From assembly GCA_021107855.1 (NCBI GenBank), contig JAIORZ010000002.1, positions 1 to 64,000 of the forward strand: DNA of 64,000 nt, read 5' to 3'. Shown here one piece after another: positions 51,604 through 60,036 of the stretch; the first letter of the stretch is position 1, and every line of letters begins with the position of its first letter. Below the pieces are notes generated by a model. It was not told the origin of the DNA and did not search any database. It was given only the letters and a program-made list of their open reading frames with translations. The DNA is from an archaeon. GTDB lineage: Archaea; Nanobdellota; Nanobdellia; Pacearchaeales; GW2011-AR1. The translations under genes were made by a program, and so were the position numbers.

Positions 51604-52021
51604 TTTTTTAAACCTCCTTTCAGTACTATTAGGTTAGCCGCCTTTTTCAAGGCTGTGGAAATCCACATTCAACTTTTCTAACAGTCTGGCAGGTCTTATA
51701 ACTTAGGGAGCGTTATAAGTTGTCATCTCTAGGATCCCTATATGTACACTGACGTCAATGCATTATTGATTAACAATAACGCTAAACAGCTCACTCACTT
51801 TCCCTATATAAAGCTTACCCCGCATACCGTCGACAAACCCCGAAAATACCCAATTTTAGCTGGTTTACTTATAAAGCTTTCGTTATCACAAGAAAATACA
51901 ACACATATACAACCAGTCCATTATCACTTTAAATCTTATAGGCGATATATATGGTACAAAATAACCCATATCTATAAAACATAAAGTTTATATATCTAAA
52001 TAAACTTACCCTATATATAAA
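51604..52021 (-). promoter_or_regulatory. Promoter and about 180-nt structured leader of the S-layer gene
   Basis: Minus-strand A-box ctttatata at about 51805-51815 implies a start near 51780. The leader holds three perfect inverted repeats: CTTATAAC/GTTATAAG (51695-51702, 51712-51719), GTGGA-AA-TCCAC (51655-51666) and GCCTT-TTTC-AAGGC (51640-51653). A Shine-Dalgarno GGAGGT lies about 8 nt before the ATG. Beyond 51820 the stretch to 52021 is AT-rich with the divergent regulator's A-box (tatatataaa near 52012) and no gene visible. Confidence 0.6.
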
Positions 52022-52378
52022 ATGGCACAAAAAAAAAGAACTAAAGTCCGATATGTCGACATAAACGTCAATAAAGAAAACTTCGTCTCAAAACTAATCG
52101 GCGAGAAAAAATCTCACGACTTTTCAGACGTCAAACTCTTCCGAAAACTCCTCTCAAACGAAAAATCCAGGATTCTTTACGCCCTCAAAACAAAAAACCC
52201 TCCCTCAATCTATGCTTTAGCAAAACTTCTAGGCAGAGACTTCAAATCCGTCCGAGACGACATTAAACTCCTAGAAAGATTCGGATTCATAGAATTCCAC
52301 TTAGAAAAAACCGGCAAACGAGAAGCCCTCAAGCCCGTCCTAATAATCAACAAACTCCAAATAATAATAGACATCTAA
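52022..52378 (+). CDS. Winged-helix transcriptional regulator
   Basis: 118 residues. Basic N-terminus, then an ArsR/MarR-like winged helix (LLSNEKSRILYALKTKNPPS; ALAKLLGRDFKSVRDDIKLL; then a wing ending with IIDI). Divergent from the S-layer gene across 418 nt, so that gene is a natural candidate target. Leaderless start. Confidence 0.75.
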   Translation: MAQKKRTKVRYVDINVNKENFVSKLIGEKKSHDFSDVKLFRKLLSNEKSRILYALKTKNPPSIYALAKLLGRDFKSVRDDIKLLERFGFIEFHLEKTGKREALKPVLIINKLQIIIDI

Positions 52379-52382
52379 CCAT

Positions 52383-52883
52383 TTAAATAGAACACACCCT
52401 CATCCTAACAATCAACTTATCGCCCCCAGAAACAATCGACCTCTGTGCCCCACTAACCCCCCCACTACAATTTCCCCAATTCTCTATCTTCAAAATCCCA
52501 ATTTCCCCGTCCTCATCCTTCTCAACAAAATAAATACCCCATCCAACAACCCCAGACTCAGTCATCATCATCCCATCAATAACATCCACCAAGCTCTCAT
52601 TTAAATAATCACACGCCTCACGACCCAAATTAGAACAAATCTTTCCCCCATAACAACTCTTAAACAAGTCCTCAAACGTATCATAATCCGGCTCATAGAT
52701 AATCGCGCACTCAGTAGTCGTCCTCATAACAACATCCAAAATATTCGAAACCCTAACACTCTCCAAATCCTCTCCTCCGCCCCTCATCGAAATCACCAAA
52801 AACACCATCAGCCCAACCACAACCAAAACTACAATCAACACGAACCCCACAATTTCCTGCTGTCCCCTCTTACTACTATTCAT
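52383..52883 (-). CDS. Type IV pilin-like protein (class III signal)
   Basis: About 166 residues from ATG 52883 (MNSSKRGQQEIVGF). The cleavage motif KRG|Q followed by a 20-residue hydrophobic helix (EIVGFVLIVVLVVVGLMVF) fits archaeal prepilins processed by EppA/PibD peptidases. External part has five cysteines. Last gene of the first surface cluster. Confidence 0.72.
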   Translation of the reverse strand: MNSSKRGQQEIVGFVLIVVLVVVGLMVFLVISMRGGGEDLESVRVSNILDVVMRTTTECAIIYEPDYDTFEDLFKSCYGGKICSNLGREACDYLNESLVDVIDGMMMTESGVVGWGIYFVEKDEDGEIGILKIENWGNCSGGVSGAQRSIVSGGDKLIVRMRVCSI

Positions 52884-53394
52884 CCCCACCTCCCAACTGC
52901 CTAGTCCCAACCACAATCTTCCCAATCTCACACTTATCATAAACACTCCCAAATTCTCTCATCCTCCTACAAATCGAAACAAACGAAGAATATGTCAGAG
53001 CATCCCGTTCTCCAGAATCCACAATCTCATAATAATTACACCCAACCCCAGGGCACTTCTTCTCTTCCCCAAAAACCGGATAAACCTTGTAAACCCGAAG
53101 TGAATTGACTGGCAAAAATAATGCATACTGAGCTCCAAAACCTCCCGACATCACAGTCAACTTATCCTCGTCCAACATCATCGACTCCCTAGAATTAAAC
53201 GTAAACTCACCCATCCCTGCAATAACCTCAAGCGACGAAATCGCCTGTTTCTTTTCCAAATCCTGCGCATTCGCTCTAATATCCTTAAATGCAATCCCCA
53301 AAAAAAACAAACCCACCAAGACAAAAAAGAAAAAAACCGCCACAATCATAAACATCATCTGCATAATCTTCATCTGCCCAGAATTAAAATTCAC
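52876..53394 (-). CDS. Type IV pilin-like protein
   Basis: About 172 residues. Start taken as GTG 53394, in a GTGA overlap with the upstream gene; ATG/TTG alternatives would lengthen or shorten the leader. Signal NFNSG|QMKIMQMMFMIV followed by a very hydrophobic helix. Cysteines KKCPGVGC and SICRRM. Overlaps both neighbours, so the cluster is one operon. Confidence 0.68.
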   Translation of the reverse strand: MNFNSGQMKIMQMMFMIVAVFFFFVLVGLFFLGIAFKDIRANAQDLEKKQAISSLEVIAGMGEFTFNSRESMMLDEDKLTVMSGGFGAQYALFLPVNSLRVYKVYPVFGEEKKCPGVGCNYYEIVDSGERDALTYSSFVSICRRMREFGSVYDKCEIGKIVVGTRQLGGGDE

Positions 53395-54326
53395 CACACC
53401 CCACAAACCTCCCCATCGTTCATCCTCTCCAAATCCCTTGCCATACTCTCCAACGAAACCAAATCCTCAGCAGAAGCATTCTCAAGCAACGCACTCCAAG
53501 CAATCAAATCTCCCCTCAAATTGCTATCACATCCCCTAGCCCCCATCAAATTCGCTTTTTCACTAAAAATCCTTGCAATTTTAGAAGCCCGAAACATCAA
53601 CCTTTCAACATTACACTCATAAATTCCCATATCCGAAAAAATCGCCCCATATAGCAAACTTCCAACATACATCATCTCCCCAGAATTCGTCACGACCTTC
53701 CCATAATCATAAATAGAATCACAACCCGACTCACACAAACCATAAACAAAAATATCACAATCCAAACCTCCACCAAAACAAACCTTTTCCCCAACACCCG
53801 AACAATTATCAATCTCAATATTCTTAATACCCAAACCCAAAATCTCATTCTTAATCTCATCCGGCGCATCCAAAAAACAATAATCCTCACTCAGTAAAAA
53901 AATCAAATCACTAACCTTATACGGGAAATCAAACGGCTTCGAAAATACATAATAATCCAACCCCTCAATCTTCTCCCCAGAAAAAATATACTTATTATGA
54001 ATCGACGTCGCACCTCCCGCCAAATTCCAATCCTCCCCAACATTACTCCGCGTCGCAACAGAAATATCATTCTTCCCAAATCCCCCACTAAAACAGATAT
54101 TATTTATCCTCGTCTCAGACTGGAAACTAATCTTCCCAACCGACCCTTCCGCAAATCCAGCCTGCAACGGGTCCGTAATAATCGAAATACTCTTCCCAAT
54201 TTCCGTATCACTCGCAAACCTCATCGTATCCCCCGTCCTCACAGCACCAAAAATCGCCAAAGCCAAAATCGCACCCCCAGCCAAAATCGCAAAAATCCAA
54301 ACAAAATTAAACTGCCCTCTTTTCAT
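53391..54326 (-). CDS. Large type IV pilin-like protein
   Basis: 311 residues; class III signal MKRG|QFNFVWIFAILAGGA, one hydrophobic helix, then a long Cys-containing external domain (CFGGGLDCDIFVYGLCESGC). It is bigger than a major pilin and may be a tip or adhesive subunit. A-box tttataaat upstream at about 54345. Confidence 0.7.
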   Translation of the reverse strand: MKRGQFNFVWIFAILAGGAILALAIFGAVRTGDTMRFASDTEIGKSISIITDPLQAGFAEGSVGKISFQSETRINNICFSGGFGKNDISVATRSNVGEDWNLAGGATSIHNKYIFSGEKIEGLDYYVFSKPFDFPYKVSDLIFLLSEDYCFLDAPDEIKNEILGLGIKNIEIDNCSGVGEKVCFGGGLDCDIFVYGLCESGCDSIYDYGKVVTNSGEMMYVGSLLYGAIFSDMGIYECNVERLMFRASKIARIFSEKANLMGARGCDSNLRGDLIAWSALLENASAEDLVSLESMARDLERMNDGEVCGVW

Positions 54327-54356
54327 AAAAATATAAACTATAGTAAATTTATAAAT

Positions 54357-54845
54357 CTACTCAACCCAAACCAACCTATCATAAAACCCCTTCCGAATCC
54401 TCAACCCCACATCAACATCAACACAATACGGGTTCTGCATCCTCGTAATATGCGAAACATTCAAATGCTCAATCTTCTTCCACTGCATCCCCTTCGCATA
54501 CTCCGGCGGCACCAAAAAAACATTCGCATCATAAACATCATAATTTCTAATAGCATCATACTCCGCCCCATAATTAGTAATCACCCCAGACAAATTCGCA
54601 AAGCAAACTATCTTGATGTCCCCAGGCAAATCAATCTCAAACTCGGTATCACTCGACTGTCCACGCATCGCCCCATCCACAGCATTCTGCAACTCGTCAT
54701 AAAACATCCCCACACCAGCAGTCTTCCCAATATCCAAAAACCCGGAAACAGCAATCCCAGCAATCACAACAAAAACAACAATCAGAATGATAGCAAAAAT
54801 CATCCCAAACGGCATCCCCATCGTCTGCTGCCCTCTCTTCTCCAT
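54357..54845 (-). CDS. Type IV pilin-like protein
   Basis: 162 residues from ATG 54845. Signal MEKRG|QQTMGMPFGMIFAIILIVVF. Moderate-size external domain with two cysteines (IVCFANL; NPYCVDV). First of four consecutive pilin-like genes; each has its own small variations, suggesting a hetero-pilus or secretion pseudopilus. Confidence 0.7.
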   Translation of the reverse strand: MEKRGQQTMGMPFGMIFAIILIVVFVVIAGIAVSGFLDIGKTAGVGMFYDELQNAVDGAMRGQSSDTEFEIDLPGDIKIVCFANLSGVITNYGAEYDAIRNYDVYDANVFLVPPEYAKGMQWKKIEHLNVSHITRMQNPYCVDVDVGLRIRKGFYDRLVWVE

Positions 54846-54875
54846 CCCAAACAAAACAAAACTAAATTTATAAAT

Positions 54876-55355
54876 TTATAGATTAGTAAAAGTCTTTCCC
54901 CAGTCTCTCAGTATTTCCTCCCCAGTCTTCCTCTTAAATTCGGCAAAAGTCTTCCCCCATCCTCTCAATATCTCTTCTCGAGTCTCCTCATCGAAATCAT
55001 TGGGGTCAGGAATCTCCAAAAACTCCCCCAAAATATTCCCACATTCTTCCTCAATCCGCCTCTTGTCCTCCTTACCCAGAGAACGAAATTCTTCATAATC
55101 ATCCACAAGCAACTCAAAAGCAGAATAAGCATCCCCAATAAACTTCGCAGGAATCCCCAAAGACGCAACTCCCAAATAATGTCGTTGCAATTCAGAATCA
55201 TATTTCCTGCTCAAAAATTCTCGCCTCTCCCTCAGATATTCCAGACTACAACAATCATTATGAGCAACGCAATGAAGAACCCCTTTCAGCTCATCCTCCA
55301 GACTCATCATCAATTCTCTAGAGCCATCACAAACGACATCAAAAACACTTCCCAT
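54876..55355 (-). CDS. Orphan helical protein with an internal repeat
   Basis: 159 residues, soluble, acidic/helical. The C-terminus holds two copies of a unit: EEILRGWGKTFAEFKRKTG then EEILRDWGKTFTNL, also visible in DNA (about 54880-54990). N-terminal cysteines (VVCDG, LHCVAHNDCC). It sits between surface-protein genes but has no signal peptide. No family recognised. Confidence 0.6.
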   Translation of the reverse strand: MGSVFDVVCDGSRELMMSLEDELKGVLHCVAHNDCCSLEYLRERREFLSRKYDSELQRHYLGVASLGIPAKFIGDAYSAFELLVDDYEEFRSLGKEDKRRIEEECGNILGEFLEIPDPNDFDEETREEILRGWGKTFAEFKRKTGEEILRDWGKTFTNL

Positions 55356-55399
55356 TCACAAACAAGCCAAAATACATTAATAAAAATTTATATACTAAG

Positions 55400-57403
55400 C
55401 TACAAAAAATTCTGCGTCGGCCTAATAATCACATTACAACCAGCTCCCTCGCTAACAAACTCATCCCTACACTTAATATAATAAGTCTTATCCTCATTCC
55501 ACTCCGCAACATGAACCGTGCTCTTCCCATACGGCATCTCCGTCCCCTCATCAAACACAAAATCACAATTATCAAAACTATACGCGCAATCACTCTCCCG
55601 AGTCGTCACAATTTTCAACATATTATCCTCCTCATAAATCCTCGCAACAATCGGCGGATTCGTATCAATATCCAAAGTAAAAGTAACATTACTATTAACC
55701 AAATTCCCACCCGCATCGATACAACGAACATAATAAGTATGTTGCCCCCCGTGCAAATCCAACCTCTGCGTATTAATCCCATCCTCGGTATTCGTATCAA
55801 AAAACTCAATATAATCCACCCCATCGTCAGACCAGAAACAAACTGCCCGACCGTTATTACAACCGAACAAAGTCTCCGCATACAACTCAACAGGCATCGG
55901 GTCAATCGCCCCACTAATCGTCTCATTCGGTCGCAAATTCTTCAAAACCAAAGCCGTGCTCCCCCTCAAACTAAACACATAACTCTGCTTCATAATATTC
56001 ACATCATCAGCCCTGTCAGCACATCTAACATAAAACTCCGCCCCATCTCTAGGAATTCCACCCAACTCACTAATACAAGTAAACAACAATGCAGTATTCG
56101 ACTGATAAGTCTCATCCCCACAATCCATATCATTCATCATATTCTCATAAGACTGGTCAACAGTACTCCACCTACACTGCGCCGGCTCATTCGTATAAAA
56201 CCGAACCTCCGCCATATCAACACCCTCAGCAACACACCCACCATTCATAACCGAAGTCGCCTCAATCAACGGAGCCGTACTATCAGGCGTCGGATCCACA
56301 CAGAAATTCACAGCATACTCAGCCCCATTCTCATTCCCATTCTTATCCCGACACCTCACAAAGAAAGTCAGTTCCTCACCATTCTCAATAATCAAAGACC
56401 CATTCTTCAAAGCCGCAGAACTAGGCAACCTGAAACTCTCACTATGATTATACAAATACAAATTACTCCCACCCATATAACTAACCATATCATCAAATTT
56501 CTCCGTATGGTTAAAATCAATCCTACACTGCGCCGGCTCGTCTATACTCAAACCAAACTCCAACGGAGTAAACGCCAACAAACACCCATCCGAAGCATCA
56601 GTCCTAATAATATTAAATCCCGGTCCAGGAGGTGAATTTCTAACATTAGTATACTCATGCCCAGAAGTCAACACAGCATAATTCGGCTTAATTATCGGCG
56701 GATTCACATCCCTCGGATTCACATAAACACACTTCTCCTCCTCGGTCCCAGAATTCACAATCTCACAAGCTTGCCCCAAAGACTTACATCTATACTCCGA
56801 ACACGGCAAGTCCTCATCATTACAAATCTCACAATCATTCCCCCCAGTCGGCGCCTGCCAAGGCATACAAGTAAACGTCACAACCTTCGTGTCAACCTTC
56901 TTATACATCATAGCAAAAATAACAACCGCAACAGCAAGACCAACCCAACCAGCATTCCCACCCAAAGTACCCTCTGAGCCAAACATACCTGAACCCCCTA
57001 ATCCATCCCCCTCCGCATAAACGGACAAAGCCTTATACACTCCAGCCCCAGCAGCCAACGCTGTCCCCAAAGCTTCACTATTATCCGAACTCATCCCCAA
57101 CATATCCCCAAGCATTGTCCCAAGAAAATAAGCCATCACAGCCCACTGCACACCCGAAGCCAAAGCACTACCGCCAGTCCCCTCGTCAAGTCCTAGCATA
57201 TCAGAAAGTCCGGAATCGGTGTTTGTGGGGGTTTGGGCATTGCTTGAACCCTTATTAGACAACTCATCAAACTTCTTCTGTTCCTCAGGGGTAAGAACCT
57301 TATCAGCTCCACTAACAACTCCTATCATAAATGCAAAACCAACAATTCCAAAAACCAACAACCAAACCTGCAACAAGGCAGCGCCTTCCACACCAATCTT
57401 CAT
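55400..57403 (-). CDS. Large Cys-rich surface protein with Ig-like repeats
   Basis: About 667 residues from ATG 57403. N-terminal TM or signal (LLQVWLLVFGIVGFAFMIGV), two more hydrophobic stretches (residues 85-180), then a region with CEICNDEDLPCSEYRC and at least four Ig/fibronectin-like beta repeats each with the pattern QCR-(Y/F)..., ending YYIKCRDE. It is a paralogue of the partial gene at 62814: both hold GSNLYLYNHS, a CRW...M(D/V)C unit and the same C-terminal unit. Probably an adhesin or stalk. Confidence 0.75.
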   Translation of the reverse strand: MKIGVEGAALLQVWLLVFGIVGFAFMIGVVSGADKVLTPEEQKKFDELSNKGSSNAQTPTNTDSGLSDMLGLDEGTGGSALASGVQWAVMAYFLGTMLGDMLGMSSDNSEALGTALAAGAGVYKALSVYAEGDGLGGSGMFGSEGTLGGNAGWVGLAVAVVIFAMMYKKVDTKVVTFTCMPWQAPTGGNDCEICNDEDLPCSEYRCKSLGQACEIVNSGTEEEKCVYVNPRDVNPPIIKPNYAVLTSGHEYTNVRNSPPGPGFNIIRTDASDGCLLAFTPLEFGLSIDEPAQCRIDFNHTEKFDDMVSYMGGSNLYLYNHSESFRLPSSAALKNGSLIIENGEELTFFVRCRDKNGNENGAEYAVNFCVDPTPDSTAPLIEATSVMNGGCVAEGVDMAEVRFYTNEPAQCRWSTVDQSYENMMNDMDCGDETYQSNTALLFTCISELGGIPRDGAEFYVRCADRADDVNIMKQSYVFSLRGSTALVLKNLRPNETISGAIDPMPVELYAETLFGCNNGRAVCFWSDDGVDYIEFFDTNTEDGINTQRLDLHGGQHTYYVRCIDAGGNLVNSNVTFTLDIDTNPPIVARIYEEDNMLKIVTTRESDCAYSFDNCDFVFDEGTEMPYGKSTVHVAEWNEDKTYYIKCRDEFVSEGAGCNVIIRPTQNFL

Positions 57404-57467
57404 AGACAATACAATATTTCTTTATTTATAAATTCTATTGTAGCAAGCTAAACCATCTATCAGAAAA

Positions 57468-58187
57468 TCAATCATTAGATAATTCAACTAAATCCCTGGT
57501 AATGTTAATTTCTTTCTTAAAAACTTCAGAGCACTCATCCTGTTGAACATAAATTGTGTATTTCCCAGGACTTTCTTTACTTACTCCATTTAAGTTATCT
57601 ATCCAATCTCCAGAAGTCACTTTTGGGCTACTGGTATAACCCATCCACGTTTTCTTTCCTTCTCTCCTTCCTTGTGAAATCTTGTTTCCGCTAGAATCCA
57701 AAACAAAAAAAGTTATCGGCGAAATAGATGTTGTTTTTAAATCAACGCTTAACCCATATTCATCTAAATTCACAGCTCCATCAACCTTCCCTAAAACTTC
57801 TCCCTTATCCAGCTTCCCATTCCCATTAAAATCCTTCCAATACTGCACAATCAACTTCCTCTTATGCTCAATCGGACTCGACCCGACCCGTTCCCCTCTA
57901 TCATGCTGAGCATCACTCCGATTCTCCGCATCTCTCACCACATAACTATGCATATGAGCCTTAACCAAACTCTTCCCAAATCTATTCCCCGCAGGTGTAA
58001 CACATCCAGAACTCAAACCAGCAACAGTAAGGGCAACAACTCCAATCAACCCATTCTTTGCACCCTTCACCAAATCAACATCAGAAGCCAAGCCATCACC
58101 AAGACCATCATAAATCTTATTCCCCAAATTCCTAGCTCGCTCATTCAAGCCAGCTCTCATCCCCGAAACATACTTTTCAATTGTCAT
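57468..58187 (-). CDS. Hypothetical lipoprotein-like protein with an EF-hand-type loop
   Basis: 239 residues. A hydrophobic segment around residues 48-62 ends ALTVAGLSSGCVTP, a possible lipid-attachment Cys, but it is preceded by 47 residues, unlike a normal signal. A calcium-loop-like DFNGNGKLDKGE lies near residue 118. The first half of the gene (toward 58187) has the skewed base composition of the window and the second half does not, suggesting a fusion. No family recognised. Confidence 0.55.
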   Translation of the reverse strand: MTIEKYVSGMRAGLNERARNLGNKIYDGLGDGLASDVDLVKGAKNGLIGVVALTVAGLSSGCVTPAGNRFGKSLVKAHMHSYVVRDAENRSDAQHDRGERVGSSPIEHKRKLIVQYWKDFNGNGKLDKGEVLGKVDGAVNLDEYGLSVDLKTTSISPITFFVLDSSGNKISQGRREGKKTWMGYTSSPKVTSGDWIDNLNGVSKESPGKYTIYVQQDECSEVFKKEINITRDLVELSND

Positions 58188-58401
58188 ATAATTACATATC
58201 TCCTAACTATATAAACCTTTCTATTTGTAACTATTCGATAGAGACAACACTACTATCCCAAAATCATAAAAAATAAATAAAGGGTAACCAATGGTAACCA
58301 CATCCACAAAAAATTTGTGTATATAACATGGCGAAACCACACACACAAATTTATTTTTCTCATAATAACATCCTCCATATTTTATTTTAACAAACATTAA
58401 T
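58188..58401. other. Intergenic region with GGTAACC direct repeat
   Basis: AT-rich. GGTAACCA occurs twice 10 nt apart (around 58276-58294), and each GGTAACC core is near-palindromic. CACAAA-AAA-TTTGTG is nearby. May hold operator sites for the gene starting at 58187. No convincing gene. Confidence 0.35.
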
Positions 58402-58761
58402 CTACCCACACCGAACAGAAACAACAACATCCTCATCCAAATTATCTACCTTAGAAATCAAAAAAGTTTTACTCTTCTCTCCAAACGACACAGCAAACAT
58501 ATTATCAATATCAAACAAAGTGCATTCAAGAGTTCCGGACGACATATCTAATCTCAAAATAAACCCCATATACCAGATATCAAGCGAACCATCCTTATAC
58601 TCAAAAGGTTTATCCTTCTTCAGCAACGGCAACTTTATCGCCAGCTCACAATTTTCATTAGAATTCTTCTTAGACCAATTCCCAGAAGAAGCAAAACACG
58701 CCAAAAGGAAAAGGCCTCCAGCCATAATCACAACAAAACAAAACAAGTTTATATTTTTCAC
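58402..58761 (-). CDS. Small lipoprotein-like secreted protein, bacterial style
   Basis: 119 residues from GTG 58761, with a bacterial-type SD (GGGGG) just upstream. N-terminus KNINLFCFVVIMAGGLFLLAC looks like a signal peptide with a LLAC lipobox. Mature part is small, beta-like, with cysteines NCEL, LECTL and VRCG. Composition is balanced. No family recognised. Confidence 0.5.
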   Translation of the reverse strand: MKNINLFCFVVIMAGGLFLLACFASSGNWSKKNSNENCELAIKLPLLKKDKPFEYKDGSLDIWYMGFILRLDMSSGTLECTLFDIDNMFAVSFGEKSKTFLISKVDNLDEDVVVSVRCG

Positions 58762-58869
58762 GGCATCCCCCTTTTAGCCATTATTTCAATTAATACCAAC
58801 AAACCAATTCCCTAAATACATATCCGACAAATCAAACACACACATAGAAAATCGCCCAACAAACAGCGA

Positions 58870-58909
58870 CGGGCTTGCGTGCGAACAAACACCTCCACAC
58901 ACAAGCCCG
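58870..58909 (-). terminator. Hairpin terminator after the beta-barrel gene
   Basis: CGGGCTTG (58870-58877) pairs with CAAGCCCG (58902-58909), extended by GTG/CAC after one mismatch. It lies 6 nt after the stop of the beta-barrel gene. A GC-rich hairpin at this place is more typical of bacterial termination. Confidence 0.45.
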
Positions 58910-58915
58910 ACCGGA

Positions 58916-59770
58916 TTAGAACTTCAGAACAAATCCACCAGCTATCGCCTCTTTATTAAAATCGACGACGACCACACCTCCGAACATAGGATATTCAATA
59001 CCAATTCCAGGCAAGAAAGTCTTTTTATCCCACTCAAAGTCAATATTAGAATCCATCGAATCTCCGCTCGGAAAGGTATAATACTCTTCCAAGTCGACTT
59101 CCACATTGGTCGCAGAGTAACATACATTACCCTTTATTGCCAATCCACGAAGAAAAGTCTTTTCAAAAAACCACGCCTTCCCCTCAAGACCAGCTTCCAT
59201 ATGAGTGATTTCCATTTCCGCCTCATAACTATCCGGAAAAGAATATCCAGCAACAACTGCCTCGGTGAAGTCCACTCCATTCAGAGTCATCTCAAGGTCT
59301 TTTACCTTTGCCTTGTAACCTTCAGCCCAGCAAGATAACGCAAAGTATTTACCCTTGACAACAGGGATAATAATTCCCCCACCAAAATACGGCGTATTCT
59401 TTCCCGATTCAAATCCAATATCCTCCCAGAGACCACCAGGCATCTTATCAAAATCAGTGAGTTCCACTTTCATCAACCCGACCGTAACATAAGGATTCAC
59501 ACCACCAGGCAAAATAATCCCAAAATCTCCAGATACCCTCTCTGTATTGAGAATCCCGTCTGGTTGATTTTCATCATTGGACCCACTGTCCTTATATGCC
59601 ACCGTCCCATCCGGATTATAAGCTGTTATATCAAAATCAAACCCATCGGCACTCATATCCTCTTCAAAAGAACCCGCTTCCAGTTTAAAAGTAAACAAGT
59701 CACCTGCAAAAGCAACTCCACTCCAGCCAACAATACAAACTACAATAAGCATTAAAGTAAATCGTTTCAT
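58916..59770 (-). CDS. Probable bacterial-type outer-membrane beta-barrel protein
   Basis: 284 residues. Sec signal MKRFTLMLIVVCIVGWSG... with a cleavable AFA|GD site; the mature part alternates polar and hydrophobic residues in short strands separated by turns (e.g. YVTVGLMKVEL, GGGIIIPVVKGKYFALS) and the final residue is Phe (GGFVLKF), the signal read by the BAM complex in bacteria. Archaea of this kind should lack such an outer membrane. Strong SD GGAGG and a leader shared with the gene at 59850. Horizontal transfer or a bacterial assembly fragment are both possible. Confidence 0.62.
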   Translation of the reverse strand: MKRFTLMLIVVCIVGWSGVAFAGDLFTFKLEAGSFEEDMSADGFDFDITAYNPDGTVAYKDSGSNDENQPDGILNTERVSGDFGIILPGGVNPYVTVGLMKVELTDFDKMPGGLWEDIGFESGKNTPYFGGGIIIPVVKGKYFALSCWAEGYKAKVKDLEMTLNGVDFTEAVVAGYSFPDSYEAEMEITHMEAGLEGKAWFFEKTFLRGLAIKGNVCYSATNVEVDLEEYYTFPSGDSMDSNIDFEWDKKTFLPGIGIEYPMFGGVVVVDFNKEAIAGGFVLKF

Positions 59771-59796
59771 AACATTTCCTCCATTAAATTAAAAGT

Positions 59797-59847
59797 TTAT
59801 AAAAATTAAATTAGAAAACATCCTCAATCAATAAGACCTCCTTTCAA
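59797..59847 (-). repeat. Duplicated SD-containing leader, copy 1
   Basis: About 50 nt, in the sense GAAAGGAGGTcttatTGATTGAGGATG and then a T/A-rich stretch to the gene's own SD. Matches the copy at 59987-60036 with few differences. It would come before the beta-barrel gene. Confidence 0.55.
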
Positions 59848-59849
59848 AA

Positions 59850-59972
59850 TTATCCTTCCTTGTCTTTATACTCCTTCCTTGCCCTCCATCGAACAAAGAA
59901 CATAACGGCAACTGCCATTAAAACTATGACCAATAAAGCTGGTAAATCTTGATGTATATTAGAACCAAACAT
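59850..59972 (-). CDS. 40-residue single-TM protein
   Basis: ATG 59972 to TAA 59850, with SD CAGGAGGAATGTT just before the ATG. MFGSNIHQDL, then a TM (LLVIVLMAVAVMFFV) and a basic tail (RWRARKEYKDKEG). Same size and layout as small bacterial membrane subunits such as CcoQ-like or stress peptides, but no family can be assigned. Precedes the beta-barrel gene. Confidence 0.6.
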   Translation of the reverse strand: MFGSNIHQDLPALLVIVLMAVAVMFFVRWRARKEYKDKEG

Positions 59973-59986
59973 AACATTCCTCCTGT

Positions 59987-60036
59987 TATAAAAATTAAAT
60001 CAAAAGCATCCTCAATCAGTAATACCTCCTTTCACA
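59987..60036 (-). repeat. Duplicated SD-containing leader, copy 2
   Basis: Second copy, in the sense GAAAGGAGGTattacTGATTGAGGATG, before the 40-residue gene. The two copies imply duplication of an upstream control segment. Confidence 0.55.

Noticed and set aside
55511-56635. Open frame of 374 codons antisense to the Cys-rich surface protein
   Set aside because: Same cause: Arg/Ile/Asn/Thr-rich translation, no signal or domain, and no promoter or start context.
58221-58436. Possible 71-residue hydrophobic protein
   Set aside because: It overlaps the end of the lipoprotein-like gene, has no ribosome site or A-box at a sensible distance and lacks any recognisable pattern.
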